Part shown: piece by piece, positions 42,758 to 52,575 of the stretch
Layout: every line of letters starts with the position of its first letter
Position numbering within the stretch: position 1 is the first letter of the stretch
Source: Prorocentrum cordatum
Lineage: Eukaryota > Sar > Dinophyceae > Prorocentrales > Prorocentraceae
DNA length: 64,000 bases
Assembly (NCBI GenBank): GCA_963575745.1
Contig: CAUYUJ010018881.1
Coordinates: 124,001 to 188,000 of the forward strand
Direction of reading: 5' to 3'
The notes under the pieces: generated by a model
What the model was told of the DNA's origin: nothing
Database searches by the model: none
The model's input: the letters and a program-made list of their open reading frames with translations, nothing else
Made by a program: the position numbers and the translations under genes

Positions 42758-45700
42758 TTGCGTGGAGGAACCAGTGCCGACTGGCCCATCTTGTGTGGGC
42801 AGTTGAGCCACGGGGACTTGCTGAGGGGAGTCCTGCGCGCATGCCCCCCGCGCGCAGCCGCGGCTGCGCTAACAGCTGCCCCCAGGCAAGCGGAGGCGGC
42901 CACCGAGTCAGGAGGGAGGACGGCGGGCATTTGTCGCCGGCCAGAGGACGAGGAGAGAAGACGGGAGCTCACGAGCTGGCTCCAGGCCGACGAGAGGCGC
43001 TGGCAGGAGGCAGTGAGGAGGGGTGGGCGGCACGGCGGCGCGCCGCCGGGAGGGCGGGCGCAAAGCCTGCTTGACGACCCCTTCCCAGACGCGCTGCTTC
43101 TGCGACTGGGGCGGGGCCCGGATGGAGGGCCGCAGTGCTGGGGCGAGTGCGGGAGAAGCTGCGCTCGCTTGGGACACGGTTGGGGCTGGTACTGCTGTCG
43201 GACGTGCCGCAACACGGATGGCGAAGCCCATGGGCCTTACTGTCAGGCCCAACATGAGGACCTCCAGAGGAGGCAGAGGGAGGCGGGCTATCACCCGCCG
43301 GTGAGCGAGGAGGCGAGTGGCAGCGGTGGTCCTGGAGCTCAAGCAGCGGGCGAGGAGGCATCGAGGCAACCCCCGCCCAAGGCGGCGCAGGCGGGCTATC
43401 GCCCACCGACGAGCGAGGAGGCTAGTGGCAGTGGTGGTCCTGGAGCCCAGGCAGCAGGCGAGGAGGCATTGAGGCACCCACCGCCCAAGGCGGCGCCGGG
43501 CGGCCGCCTCCCTTCCATCTGGGAGGAGCAGCGGCCTGCGGTGGTGAAAGCACCGCCAAGCACGGCCCAGGAGGGTCTGCGGCCCGAGGGGCCACCCGTC
43601 GAAGGGGGGCTGGGCAGGCTGGTGGGGGCTGGAGGAGACCCACTGCTCAGCAGGAGCCGACGCGCGGGAGGATCTGAGGATGAGAGCTGGGGCGACTGGA
43701 CGCCCAGAGGGCGACGTGAGGTTGCCGAGGGAGTGGGGGGTGGTGCCAGCGGTGCGGACCAGGCCCCGCCCCCCCGAGATGCGAGGGATGCTTTGCGCCC
43801 GTGCTTGCGCCCAGGGTGCCCCTACTTGGAGCACTCCCAACCCGCGACCGCAGTCGATGGCGGAGCACTGTGGCGGCCAGGGTTCTGCTGCAACAAGTGC
43901 GCGGGGCGGTCGGAGGGAGCGGACTGGGCAGAAGGAGGCGCGAAGCATTTCAGGCACTGCGAGAAGATGCCCCACGGACGGCCACCCCTCGAGGGGGGGG
44001 CGCCGGCGACCGCGGCGGCGGGCAAGAAGCGCAAGCAAGAGCGCAAGCAAGAGATCGCAGAGGCCGCCGCCCGGGTGCTAGCCGCCGCCGCGCTTGCCGC
44101 CCCCCCCCCCAGGACCGAGCTAGGAGCCGTGGGGGAGCGGAGTGAAGAGAGCGGCAGTCGGGGGAGCCAGAGCGAGGAGTGCCCCCCCCCGTCGCCGGGG
44201 GAGCTCGCCCGGCGGGCGCGGGCGGAGCGAGCGGCCGCCCGGCAGAGGACGGCGGAGGCGGATCGGCTCAAGAACGCAGCCAGGCACCCAGGTGAGGGAC
44301 AGGCGGGGTATATCCGACTTAGGGCGAGGACCCCACCTGCACCAGCGGAGGTCAAGCAGGAGGAGGGGTCGGAGGAGGGGCCCCCCACGGAGGTCACGCG
44401 GGCGGTCGGTCAGACTTGCCGCGCTCTCGCCCGGCGGGTGGAGTGCCAGAGGACGGGGCTCTGGTCCGCCCCCGAGGAGGAGGGCCGCCCCGAGGAAGGG
44501 GCCGCCAGGGTGGAGACGCCAGTCGCCCACCCTCCGCCTGGCCGAGAGCCACTCCCGCAGCCAGAGGGGCGGGCAGACCGCGAACCGCTACCCCAACCGG
44601 GAAGTTGGGCACCCCCTTCGGGGGGGTCGAGCGGGTCCGGCGGGCCGGCGAGGCTGCTGCAGCTCCCTGGCCACTGGGCGGAGGAGGGCCCGCTCAGGCC
44701 AGGCGGGCCCGCGCGAGCTGCCGAGGACGTGAGGGGCCTCAACTCACCCGTATCCTTCTCGGAGGAGGATTCCGAGGAGGCAGAGGAGGAGGTTGACGAG
44801 CTTCGGCCAGTGCCTTTCCCAGGGGGCGGCCCGGATGCCCGCTATGCGTGGTGTGAGTACTGCGGAGTGCAGGGCGAGGGCCGGGATATGGGCTGCCCGA
44901 TGTGCAACCGGACCTACCCCATATCGATGGCGAGGGGCCGGTCGTCGGCAGCGCAAGGGGCAGCCAAGCAGGGAGCACAGCCGCGGCCGCGGCCCAGGCG
45001 GGTCGGACGCGCGCGCGCGCGGGCCCCCGACCGAAGCCCAGAGGGGCGCTGTGAGGAGGAGGAGGAGAGGGCGCCGCCGAGGGCAGTGGCGCGGACCGCC
45101 CGCGGCCCCCCGGAGGGCCAACCGGGCAGGCGTCCGCGCACGCCGCGCCGCGCGGCCCCCCGGCGAGGGGGAGGAGAGGGGCGTGAACGTGAGGAGGTAG
45201 CGCTGCGTGAGGCACAGGAGGAGGCTAGGCCGCCCGAGGACATCGACCCGGAGGCGGTGAGCCGGTACCTGGCGGCGGCAGCGGGCAGCAGCCGGGGCAG
45301 TGAAGGGCTAGAGCGGCAGCTCAGGCGGATCGCCAGGGAGGGCTCCAGGCGGGCCGGGGGGCGTGCCGATGCTGGTTACGCGCCAGAGCTCCAGAGGTTG
45401 GTAGGTGCAGCAGTGGTGGCTTCGGTGGCCAAGGGGACGAAGGCGACCTACGGCGTCGATTGGAGGCAGTGGACGACTCTCCGCCGGATCCGCAGGAGGT
45501 CGCCCATTCTACATGGCGAGACTCGCGACGAGCGTCACCAAGACGAGGAGGAGCTGCGGCTGTTCATGGTGCACCTGTGCAGCAGCCTGAAGCGGTCGCA
45601 CGGTACGATGCGGTCTAAGTTGCTGGGGGTCCGCTCACAACACGTGATGCTGGGGGAGCCCAACCCCTTGGCGGGGAAGCCGCGGCTGTGGATGGCTTTG

Positions 45701-46483
45701 AATGGGATCGAGAACTGGCGAGGGCCTGGAAAGAGGAAGCTCCCAGTTACGACCAAGATGTTGAGGAGGGTCCGATGCGTGCTGAAGCCGGGCGCCTGTG
45801 CGGACGATGCGGCCTTGCACTTCTGCGTGATCTTCGCTTTCTTTTTCATGATGCGGATTGGGGGGTACGCCCACTCGGGGCACTGGGATTTGAAGAAAGT
45901 CTTGACCGGGCTGGACATTGCCCCGAAGTGCAAGGGCGAGCAGGTGAGTCACTTCGCTGCGGCGGACGAGGTGGTGCTGTGGTTCAAGGCGTCGAAGGCC
46001 GACCAGAAGGGGGCAGGGCAGGCGAGGAACCACTACCGCTCGAACGACCCGTCCGGCATCTGTCCAGCGTGGGCGGCGGAGTGCTACAACCGTTGGTTCC
46101 CGAGCCGTATCACGTGTAAAGAGGCGCATCTACCGCTTGCGAGGTGGGGGGACGGTAGCCCGATCACGCGGGAGCGTATCCAGGGCTTGCTTCAGAAGGC
46201 GGCGGCGCCGGAAGGCTACCCACCCGACAGGTTCAAGAGCCATTCGCTCCGAAACGGCGGAGCGACGGCCCTGTGCCACTGCTTCCATGACACGGAGCTG
46301 GTCAAGCGTTGGGGGCGGTGGAATAGCGGAGCCTTTCACCAGTATTTGTGGGAGGCGAACGAGGACGCCGCTGGGGTGTCGGAGGCGATGGCGAAGTCTG
46401 TTGCAATCCTGCACGCGGGGTGCAAGGTTGAGGTGGCGGGAGACGGATCGGCCGCTGATGTGAAGGAAAAGTCAGTGGCCTGA
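42758..46483 (+). CDS. Tyrosine recombinase with Cys-rich linker (YR retroelement integrase)
   Basis: An uninterrupted frame of about 1,240 codons (open from 42497; protein-like from about 42758). The N-terminal part is Ala/Gly/Glu-rich with three Cys clusters: C-x3-C-x3-C then CC-x2-C (43136-43245), C-x4-C with CC-x2-C (43802-43970), and C-x2-C-x10-C-x2-C (about 44852-44905), plus a 36-residue tandem duplication. The last ~370 residues are a tyrosine recombinase: a SAM-like core-binding segment (AKGTKATYGVDWRQW), box I FFFMMRIGGY (Arg 45854), a Lys-rich beta segment (WFKASKADQKG), HSLRNGGATAL (His 46241, Arg 46250) and VKRWGRWNSGAFHQYLW (Trp 46319, Tyr nucleophile 46343). All expected catalytic residues are present. 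It would join element ends by a covalent 3'-phosphotyrosine, as in DIRS. It is the best-preserved gene in the window. Confidence 0.82.
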   Translation: MRGGTSADWPILCGQLSHGDLLRGVLRACPPRAAAAALTAAPRQAEAATESGGRTAGICRRPEDEERRRELTSWLQADERRWQEAVRRGGRHGGAPPGGRAQSLLDDPFPDALLLRLGRGPDGGPQCWGECGRSCARLGHGWGWYCCRTCRNTDGEAHGPYCQAQHEDLQRRQREAGYHPPVSEEASGSGGPGAQAAGEEASRQPPPKAAQAGYRPPTSEEASGSGGPGAQAAGEEALRHPPPKAAPGGRLPSIWEEQRPAVVKAPPSTAQEGLRPEGPPVEGGLGRLVGAGGDPLLSRSRRAGGSEDESWGDWTPRGRREVAEGVGGGASGADQAPPPRDARDALRPCLRPGCPYLEHSQPATAVDGGALWRPGFCCNKCAGRSEGADWAEGGAKHFRHCEKMPHGRPPLEGGAPATAAAGKKRKQERKQEIAEAAARVLAAAALAAPPPRTELGAVGERSEESGSRGSQSEECPPPSPGELARRARAERAAARQRTAEADRLKNAARHPGEGQAGYIRLRARTPPAPAEVKQEEGSEEGPPTEVTRAVGQTCRALARRVECQRTGLWSAPEEEGRPEEGAARVETPVAHPPPGREPLPQPEGRADREPLPQPGSWAPPSGGSSGSGGPARLLQLPGHWAEEGPLRPGGPARAAEDVRGLNSPVSFSEEDSEEAEEEVDELRPVPFPGGGPDARYAWCEYCGVQGEGRDMGCPMCNRTYPISMARGRSSAAQGAAKQGAQPRPRPRRVGRARARAPDRSPEGRCEEEEERAPPRAVARTARGPPEGQPGRRPRTPRRAAPRRGGGEGREREEVALREAQEEARPPEDIDPEAVSRYLAAAAGSSRGSEGLERQLRRIAREGSRRAGGRADAGYAPELQRLVGAAVVASVAKGTKATYGVDWRQWTTLRRIRRRSPILHGETRDERHQDEEELRLFMVHLCSSLKRSHGTMRSKLLGVRSQHVMLGEPNPLAGKPRLWMALNGIENWRGPGKRKLPVTTKMLRRVRCVLKPGACADDAALHFCVIFAFFFMMRIGGYAHSGHWDLKKVLTGLDIAPKCKGEQVSHFAAADEVVLWFKASKADQKGAGQARNHYRSNDPSGICPAWAAECYNRWFPSRITCKEAHLPLARWGDGSPITRERIQGLLQKAAAPEGYPPDRFKSHSLRNGGATALCHCFHDTELVKRWGRWNSGAFHQYLWEANEDAAGVSEAMAKSVAILHAGCKVEVAGDGSAADVKEKSVA

Positions 46484-46740
46484 GTTCAGTAGCAGGAGTT
46501 TGAGTTTTGAGCCGAGGCGTGTCGCCACTGGAGGGGCCGATGTTGGATTGTGCGCAGTCCTGGGGCAGCGGCCTGGGGGCAGTGGTGACCCCCAGGATCG
46601 GCGGAGGTGAGGAGAGGAACCCCGGGGCGTCCCGCCAGTGCGGTCCCCGGGAGTGTTGGAGGAGGAGAGAGAGTGGAGGGACGGGGCGTCCCGCCAGTGC
46701 GGTCCCCGAGGATTGAGGAGTGTGAGGAGTGAAGTTGGCC
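46484..46740 (+). repeat. 3' region of the retroelement with two identical hairpin repeats
   Basis: CGGGGCGTCCCGCCAGTGCG followed by GTCCCCG occurs at 46623-46649 and again at 46682-46708, a 59-bp period. Each can fold with outer stem CGGGG/CCCCG and inner stem CCGC-CAGT-GCGG. They begin 140 bp after the recombinase stop codon, so they may belong to the element's terminal repeat, 3' processing or recombination site. Confidence 0.7.
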
Positions 46741-47500
46741 ATGCGCTGTGCAGCAGAGGCGCCCAGCTGCGAGCCCCATTCGGCACCTCCCGCAAGTCGC
46801 GGGCGCCGAGGGGCAAGTAGCTGGGTGGCCGTGGGGCCGCCAGCTGGCGGCGCAGCTGGGCCTCGGCGGAGGCCTAGCGTCCAGAGGGGGAGGGCGGCAT
46901 GCGCCTGATGTTGCCAAAAGGCGCGCGCGTCCGCTGCCTCTGTCTTTTCGAGTGAGCCCGAACAGTGCTTGTGCTCGCCGCGTCGCTTCGCCCCGGGCGC
47001 TCACTGTTTGGTTTTCTGCCAGGCACCTTCTCACTTAAACTCGGCTTATCCCGGAGACCTCCACGCTCTGAGGGCCCGTCTGCCGCGCGTAGCCTCCTTT
47101 CCGTTCCTCCAGCACCCGTCCCCAGCCTCTGCCGCAATTCGCCTCGCCTGTGCCCCAGCGCAGCCCGCCCTCAACTCGGATCCGATGCGCCGCCGACCCA
47201 AAAAAGTGTGCCATGCACATTGGGCGTCCCAGAAAAGGCACCGCTTTCGGCGCATCCTCGCCTCCTGCGGAGTCTGGCCGAAGGTTGGAGGGAACCAGCC
47301 GAGGCACACCGACGTCGGCTCCTGGAGGGGGTGATTGGGTCAGGGGGGTACGAATCCTGCTGCGTGCAGCCAGTTTCGGCTCCGCCGCTGGACCCTATCC
47401 TCGACGCACGGCCGCCCGCGGTGTCGTGGGGCGCGGGGACACCAGCTGCGTGAATCCCCCCCTTCACAATCCAGGGCAGGCCTAAGGTGAGGACTGACCG
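46741..47500. other. Intergenic sequence right of the retroelement
   Basis: No gene is recognised. A segment at 47331-47405 (GGGTACGAATCCTGCTGCGT, then CAGTTTCGGCTCCGCCGCTG) has a diverged direct copy at 47835-47888 (GGGTATGACATCTGCGGCAT, then CTGGCTTCGGCCCCGCCGCT), about 495 bp apart. Confidence 0.6.
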
Positions 47501-47550
47501 CTCCCAGAGCGCTCTCAGAACGCCCTGGGCGTTCCAGAGCGCCCTGGGAG
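47501..47550. repeat. 50-bp near-perfect palindrome
   Basis: CTCCCAGAGCGCTCT on the left mirrors AGAGCGCCCTGGGAG on the right, with AGAACGCC / GGCGTTC inside. Only about three mismatches and a one-base offset break the symmetry. It could extrude as a cruciform or be the ends of a tiny inverted-repeat element. Confidence 0.8.
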
Positions 47551-47905
47551 AAACCCCGCGTCCGACACATCGTCCAGACCCACTGGCTCTCAGAGGTTCC
47601 CGATGTCGTCTTGATCCTCATCCTCCCTTCGTCTTAGTACTATCCCCCCCTTTGGTCTCAGTTTACCCTCATTCTGCCTTCGTCTTACCATTCCCCCCCC
47701 TCTTCGTCCGCCCCAGCCTTCGCATCCCAGGCTGCACCGCTGCTTCCTCTGGTGCCCGCTGGCTCACAGGGTGTACAGTGATCGGTGCGTGTTGCGTGTA
47801 GCATTTTCGGGTCGGACACTAGGGGGGATTGGGAAAGAGGGGTATGACATCTGCGGCATGCAGCTGGCTTCGGCCCCGCCGCTGCGCACCTTTCCTGTAT
47901 CAATT

Positions 47906-50600
47906 GGCGCATCCAGCGCCAGGATGCGCCAGATAACTAGCTACGTGAGCTGATTTGCTAACCCTCCTGGTGTAATCCCCCCCTTCAGTCCGCTCCAATA
48001 TTTGCTGCTTTCCACATGTTCCCTTCCCCCACACCAGAGCCTGGTCTGTGTCGGTCGAAGATCTGTTCACAGATCCGCAGCGGCAGGGCGCCTGTGCCAT
48101 GAAGCGAATCTCGGTCTCGCTTGTCTCGCTTGCTTCTGCCAGGACAGCGTAGGGCATCTTGAAGCGTGGCGCCAATTCGGCGGGCTGTGGCGGGCTGGAT
48201 GAGAATGCAGAGAGACGTTGGCAAACAGGGGCTTGTGTTGACCACCACCTCTTCGGGCCTTCTTCGCCCTCTTCTGCGCGAGGAGCTTTCTCGTGTGAAT
48301 CTTACCGCACATGTTAAAACACATGACCGTGGGCTCGACGGGGCGCTGCTGGTGCGCGTTCGTCGTGCCTGGCCCGCTATGTGCATTGCGGATCAGGTTG
48401 TTTGGGGGCATGACGCGCCTCATAATCATTTGGTCCGGCATCTTCGTGGCACCAGTGCGCCCGTGGCAGAAAGAAACACGGTAGCACCATTACGCAGTGT
48501 CGCAGTTCTTCCGTGCAGCTCTTGAGTAGAACGAGCAGCGCCTCAGCAGTTGTCCCTTCCGATATTCTGGAACTGTGTGTTCTGATATTGACAACGGTTG
48601 CCAGGGTTTTCGTGTGTTCGCAACTGTTTCTCGCGCTACGGCCCCTTGAGGATTTCCCAGCTTGTGGTCACATGAGACGGTCCCCAACAGAAATTGATGT
48701 TTATGGTCATAGGATAAGAGGCCCCTTCATAGTTCTGCATCGGTGGCGACGCTACGGCCCCTCGGATTTCCATGCTTCTGGTTCGATGATCGGGCACTCG
48801 AAGGATACTCCGCTTTGCGGTCAGGTGGTGGAATTGCCTATGTTTCGTTAGAAGTGGTCGTATCATTTGGTTCCCGAATGGGTGCACTTTTTGTGGGCAC
48901 ATGATGGGACACCCTATGTACGTTTTTTAGGTGTGGGTAGAAGTGAGGCTGGTGTAAATGATGTTCTTCATTTGGTCAGATGGGTTCCCTGTGATGTCGC
49001 AGTTTGCGGTCACATGATGAGGCCCACCATGAGGATGCCCCTATGTGCGCTCAGATGACATGGTCCTTTTTGGAATTCCCTGTTGGTGGGTGGAAGATGG
49101 GGCACACAACAGTTTCCTTTGTTTCGGGCCAGATGATAGGGCTCCCACCGAGAGGGTCTCGATATCCATTGCGCCCCATAGGTCTCACCCCACAGATTTC
49201 ACAGGGTCATCGTTTGGGGCCCACGCAGTGGTATCATTCGAAGGTATACAGTCGATCGCAAGGGCCGTGGAGCTTTCGCGTCGCAGTCGCGCTCGAACTG
49301 CACGTGCGCGAACGCCGCCCCGAGTGCTCAGGTCTGCACTGGCTGGTCCTGCCTTCTACAACGCGCGCACGGTGGCTCTGCGCGGCGAGTTCGTGGTGGC
49401 TGGCCTGCGCCCGTGCACGCGTCACTGACCTCTCGACTGTCCTTTCGATTCTCCTCCGTCTGTGCCCCTCTCTCACCGCCTTCGCTGCCTCTTCCTCCTC
49501 GGCAGCAGTTCACGGCCTCCAGAAGCTCTGTGTCATCTTCTCGGCCTCATCGCCATCGAGTGCCTATGCGGGCGCCTCGTGCCACGGAATCCGCGCCACG
49601 GGCGGCCTGAACGAAGCTCTACGCCGGGGTTCGGGCCAGCGCACGGGGCGTGTGCAGCCCAGCACATCGCGATGGTAAGTTCAAAGATGCGATGAAGCAC
49701 GCCGCCCTCTCCGACTTGATGACGGCGCGTCCGAATGGGGTCGTTGCAGACTACGGCAGTGTCGGCTGCATGCCGGCACAAATCGCTGGGAAGGCCAGGG
49801 TGCTGTGAACAGTGGTCTTGAAGCTCGGAGTTGCCATGCATTTTCACAGGGGCGTGCGATGCCTCCAGCACTGCCCCAGCGACGAGGAGGGGCATACGTA
49901 CTCACACCACCCGTGCGGCCATATCTACAAGGCAAATGTTAGTGAGTCTATCCCCCACGTCCAAGTTACTGTCTGGTAAGCGTTCCTTGGAACGTTCAGG
50001 TGCAGATTCTATTGTTGTGGCGCACAGGGGAGAGTAATTCTTTAATTGTCCGCTTACAGGAGCGAATCACAGACGCAGCGCTCTTCGAATAACACTACGT
50101 CGTCAGTCGTCAGAGGCGGCACATGCACCATGTTCCGGGGAGAACTTGCCAAGCGAAATGGACCAGGCAAAGGCTGTGGCGATCAAGGCGGCGTGAATAA
50201 CATGTCGAACGACATTCGCCACTCTTCACATCCGAACTTCCCCTCCCTCTGCTTCACTCCTTTCTTGCATTCGGCACTCTTCTGCCACCGTCTTCTGCCA
50301 CCGTCTTCTGAATCCTTATACTCTCTTCTAGCTTCGTCCATTTCACTTAGCATCCTTCCGTTGTTCCGATTGACTTGCTCTCGCACCGACCTGTCCGCCC
50401 GGCTGAGACCCCAACTCCCCAAGGTGGCCGCCGCTATACGCGGTGATTCGCCGCTGCGGGAGCGCTCGCTGGCGGAGTTCGCCGAGCAAGCGGAGCCTGC
50501 TGCAAGAGCGGGAACGGAGGCGGAGAGGCGCGCGCGAAAGCCACGTTGCTGTGACCACCCTGTGCCTCACATGGGGGGCCTTGGTTGCCTTCTCGTGTTT
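47906..50600. other. Intergenic sequence with faint degenerate repeats
   Basis: No gene is recognised in 2.7 kb. Between 48370 and 49130, words of the type TTTGCGGTCACATGATGAGG, CTTGTGGTCACATGAGACGG and GGGCACATGATGGGAC recur irregularly, and CTACGGCCCCT occurs twice (48637, 48752). This suggests an old tandem array. The AT content is higher here than elsewhere in the window. Confidence 0.5.
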
Positions 50601-50617
50601 TGAATAGAGCGCTGTCG

Positions 50618-50712
50618 TCTGCACCTCCTCCTCCTCCTCCCCCTCCTCCTCCTCCCCCTCCTCTCGCCTCCCCCCTTCTCCCTCCTCTTCCTCTCTCCTC
50701 CCGCCTGCCTTC
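50618..50712. repeat. CTC/CTT pyrimidine tract
   Basis: CTCCTC triplets with CCC interruptions, immediately before the first ~102-bp satellite copies. It ends in TGCCTCGTGCC. Confidence 0.85.
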
Positions 50713-50723
50713 TGCCTCCTGCC

Positions 50724-50915
50724 TCGTGCCCGTGGTCTGCGAAACTGTTGCCACTTTCGTGGGCTTCTGGGAGGTCCAGCGGAGGTACGTCATTCGCGGA
50801 TCACCACGAGACCTCGCCGTCCCTTGGGGGGCTGCGTCGCCACTTTCGTGGGCTTCTCTGGGAGGCCCAGCGGAGGTACATCATACGCGGATCACCACGA
50901 GATGTGGCTGTTTTG
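50724..50915 (+). repeat. ~102-bp satellite, left part of the interrupted array
   Basis: Two units of the satellite whose consensus includes CTTTCGTGGGCTTCTGGGAG, AGCGGAGGTACGTCATACGC and GGATCACCACGAGACCTCGC. The second unit stops at GAGATGTGGCTG, where the T-rich tract starts. Confidence 0.88.
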
Positions 50916-51668
50916 TGTGTTTGTTTTTTCCTTTTTTTTTTTTTTCTTCTTTTTTTTTTGTTTCTGTGTTTTTTTGTTTTTTTAGTTTTTTTTTTTTTGT
51001 TTTTGTTGTTTTGTTTTGTGTTTGTTTTCTTTTTTTTGCTTTTTTGTTTTTGTTGTTTTTATTTTTTTTTTGTCTTTTTGCTTTGTGTGTGATTTTTTTG
51101 ATTTCTGTTTTTTGTTTTTTTTACCCTCCTTGTTTTTTTTTTTTGTTTATTTTTTTTCTTTTTTTTTTTTTTTTCTTTTTTTTTTTATTTCCTGTCGTTT
51201 TTGTATCTTTTTTTTGGTTCGTTTTTTTCTTTTTTTTCTTTTTTTTTTTTTTTTGTTTTTCTTTTCTTCTATTGTTTTTTTTTTGTTCCTGTTTTTGTGT
51301 TGTTGTTTTGTTTATTGTTGTTTTTTTTGTTCTTTTTTGTGCGCTCTTTTTGTTCGTTCTTTCTTTTTTTTTTAGTGTCTTTTTCTTTTTTTTTTTTTTT
51401 CTTTTTTTTTTTCTTTGGTTTTGTTTTTTTTTTGTTTTTTTCTTTATGTTTTTTTTTTTTGTTTCCTTTTTTTTCTTTGTGTTTGTTTTTTTTTTTTGTT
51501 TTGTTTTTCTGTTTTTTTTTTTTTTTTTTTTTGTTTTTTTTTTTTTTTTTGTTTTTTCCCGCTCCTTGTTTTTTTTTTTTTTTGCTTGTTTTGTTTGTTT
51601 TGTTTTGTGTTTTCTTTTTTTGTCTTTGTTTTTTTGCTCTTTTTTTTTATTTTTTTTTTTTATTCTTT
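50916..51668 (+). repeat. 0.75-kb T-rich tract splitting the satellite
   Basis: About 750 bases that are more than 80% T, with scattered single G and C and almost no A. It starts TTTTGTGTGTTTG and ends TTTTTGTCCCC, at the point where the satellite phrase GTGGCTGTCCCCTGG would be continuous. The reverse strand is A-rich, like an expanded poly(A). All Phe/Cys/Leu frames through it are artefacts. Confidence 0.93.
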
Positions 51669-52575
51669 TTGTCCCCTGGCTGTGGGGCTGTCTCCACTTT
51701 CGTGGGCTTCGCTGGGAGGCCCAGCGCAGGTACGTCATACGCGGATCACCACGAGACGTGGCTGTCCCCTGGGGGGCTGCGATCTGCGAAGCTGTCGCCA
51801 CGGGCTTCTGGGAGGCCCAGCGGAGGTACGTCATACGCGGATCACCACGAGACTTCGCCGTCCCCTGGGGGGGTGCGATCTGCGAAGCTGTCGTCACTTT
51901 CGTGGGCTTCTGGGTGGCCCAGCGGAGGTACGTCATACGCGGATCACCACGAGACCTCGCCGTCCCCTGGGGAGCTGCGATCTGCGAGGCTGTCGTCACT
52001 TTTGTGGGCTTCTGGGAGGCTCAGCGGAGGTACGTCATACGCGGATCACCACGAAACCTCGCCGTCCCCTGGGGGGCTGCGATCTGCGAAGCTGTCGCCA
52101 CTTTCGTGGGCTTCTCTGGGAGGCCCAGCGGAGGTACGTCATACGCGGATCACCACGAAACCTCGCCGTCCCCTGGGAAGCTGCGATCTGCGAAGCTGTC
52201 GTCACTTTCGTGGGCTTCTGGGAGGCCCAGCGGAAGTACGTCATACGCGGGTCACCACGAGACTTCGCCGTCCCCTGGGGGGGTGCGATCTGCGAAGCTG
52301 TCGTCACTTTCGTGGGCTTCTGGGTGGCCCAGCGGAGGTACGTCATACGCGGATCACCACGAGACCTCGCCGTCCCTTTGGAGGCTGCGATCTGCGAGGC
52401 TGGTACGTCATACGCGGGTTGCCACGAGACCTCGCCGTCCCCTGGGGCTGTGCGATCTGCGAAGCTGTCGCCACTCTTTTGGGCTTCTCTCGGAGGCCCA
52501 GCGGAGGTACGTCATACGCGGATCACCACGAGACGTCGTTGTCCTCTTGTAGGCTGCGATTGGTTCTGGAAGGGC
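51669..52575 (+). repeat. ~102-bp satellite, right part of the interrupted array
   Basis: At least eight units. The anchor GATCTGCG falls at 51781, 51877, 51979, 52081, 52185, 52287, 52389 and 52454, giving spacings of 96, 102, 102, 104, 102, 102 and 65 bp; the last is a deletion. A 102-bp unit equals 34 codons, which keeps long frames open without implying a protein. The opposite-strand version appears at 62.2-62.8 kb. Confidence 0.93.

Noticed and set aside
42037-43215. A 392-codon minus-strand frame opposite the RNase H / methylase region
   Set aside because: The plus strand carries recognisable RNase H, methylase and Cys motifs; the minus frame is a GC-driven shadow.
50916-51668. Phe/Leu/Cys frames resembling membrane proteins in the T-rich tract
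   Set aside because: Homopolymer-like T gives Phe codons; hydrophobicity here is an artefact.
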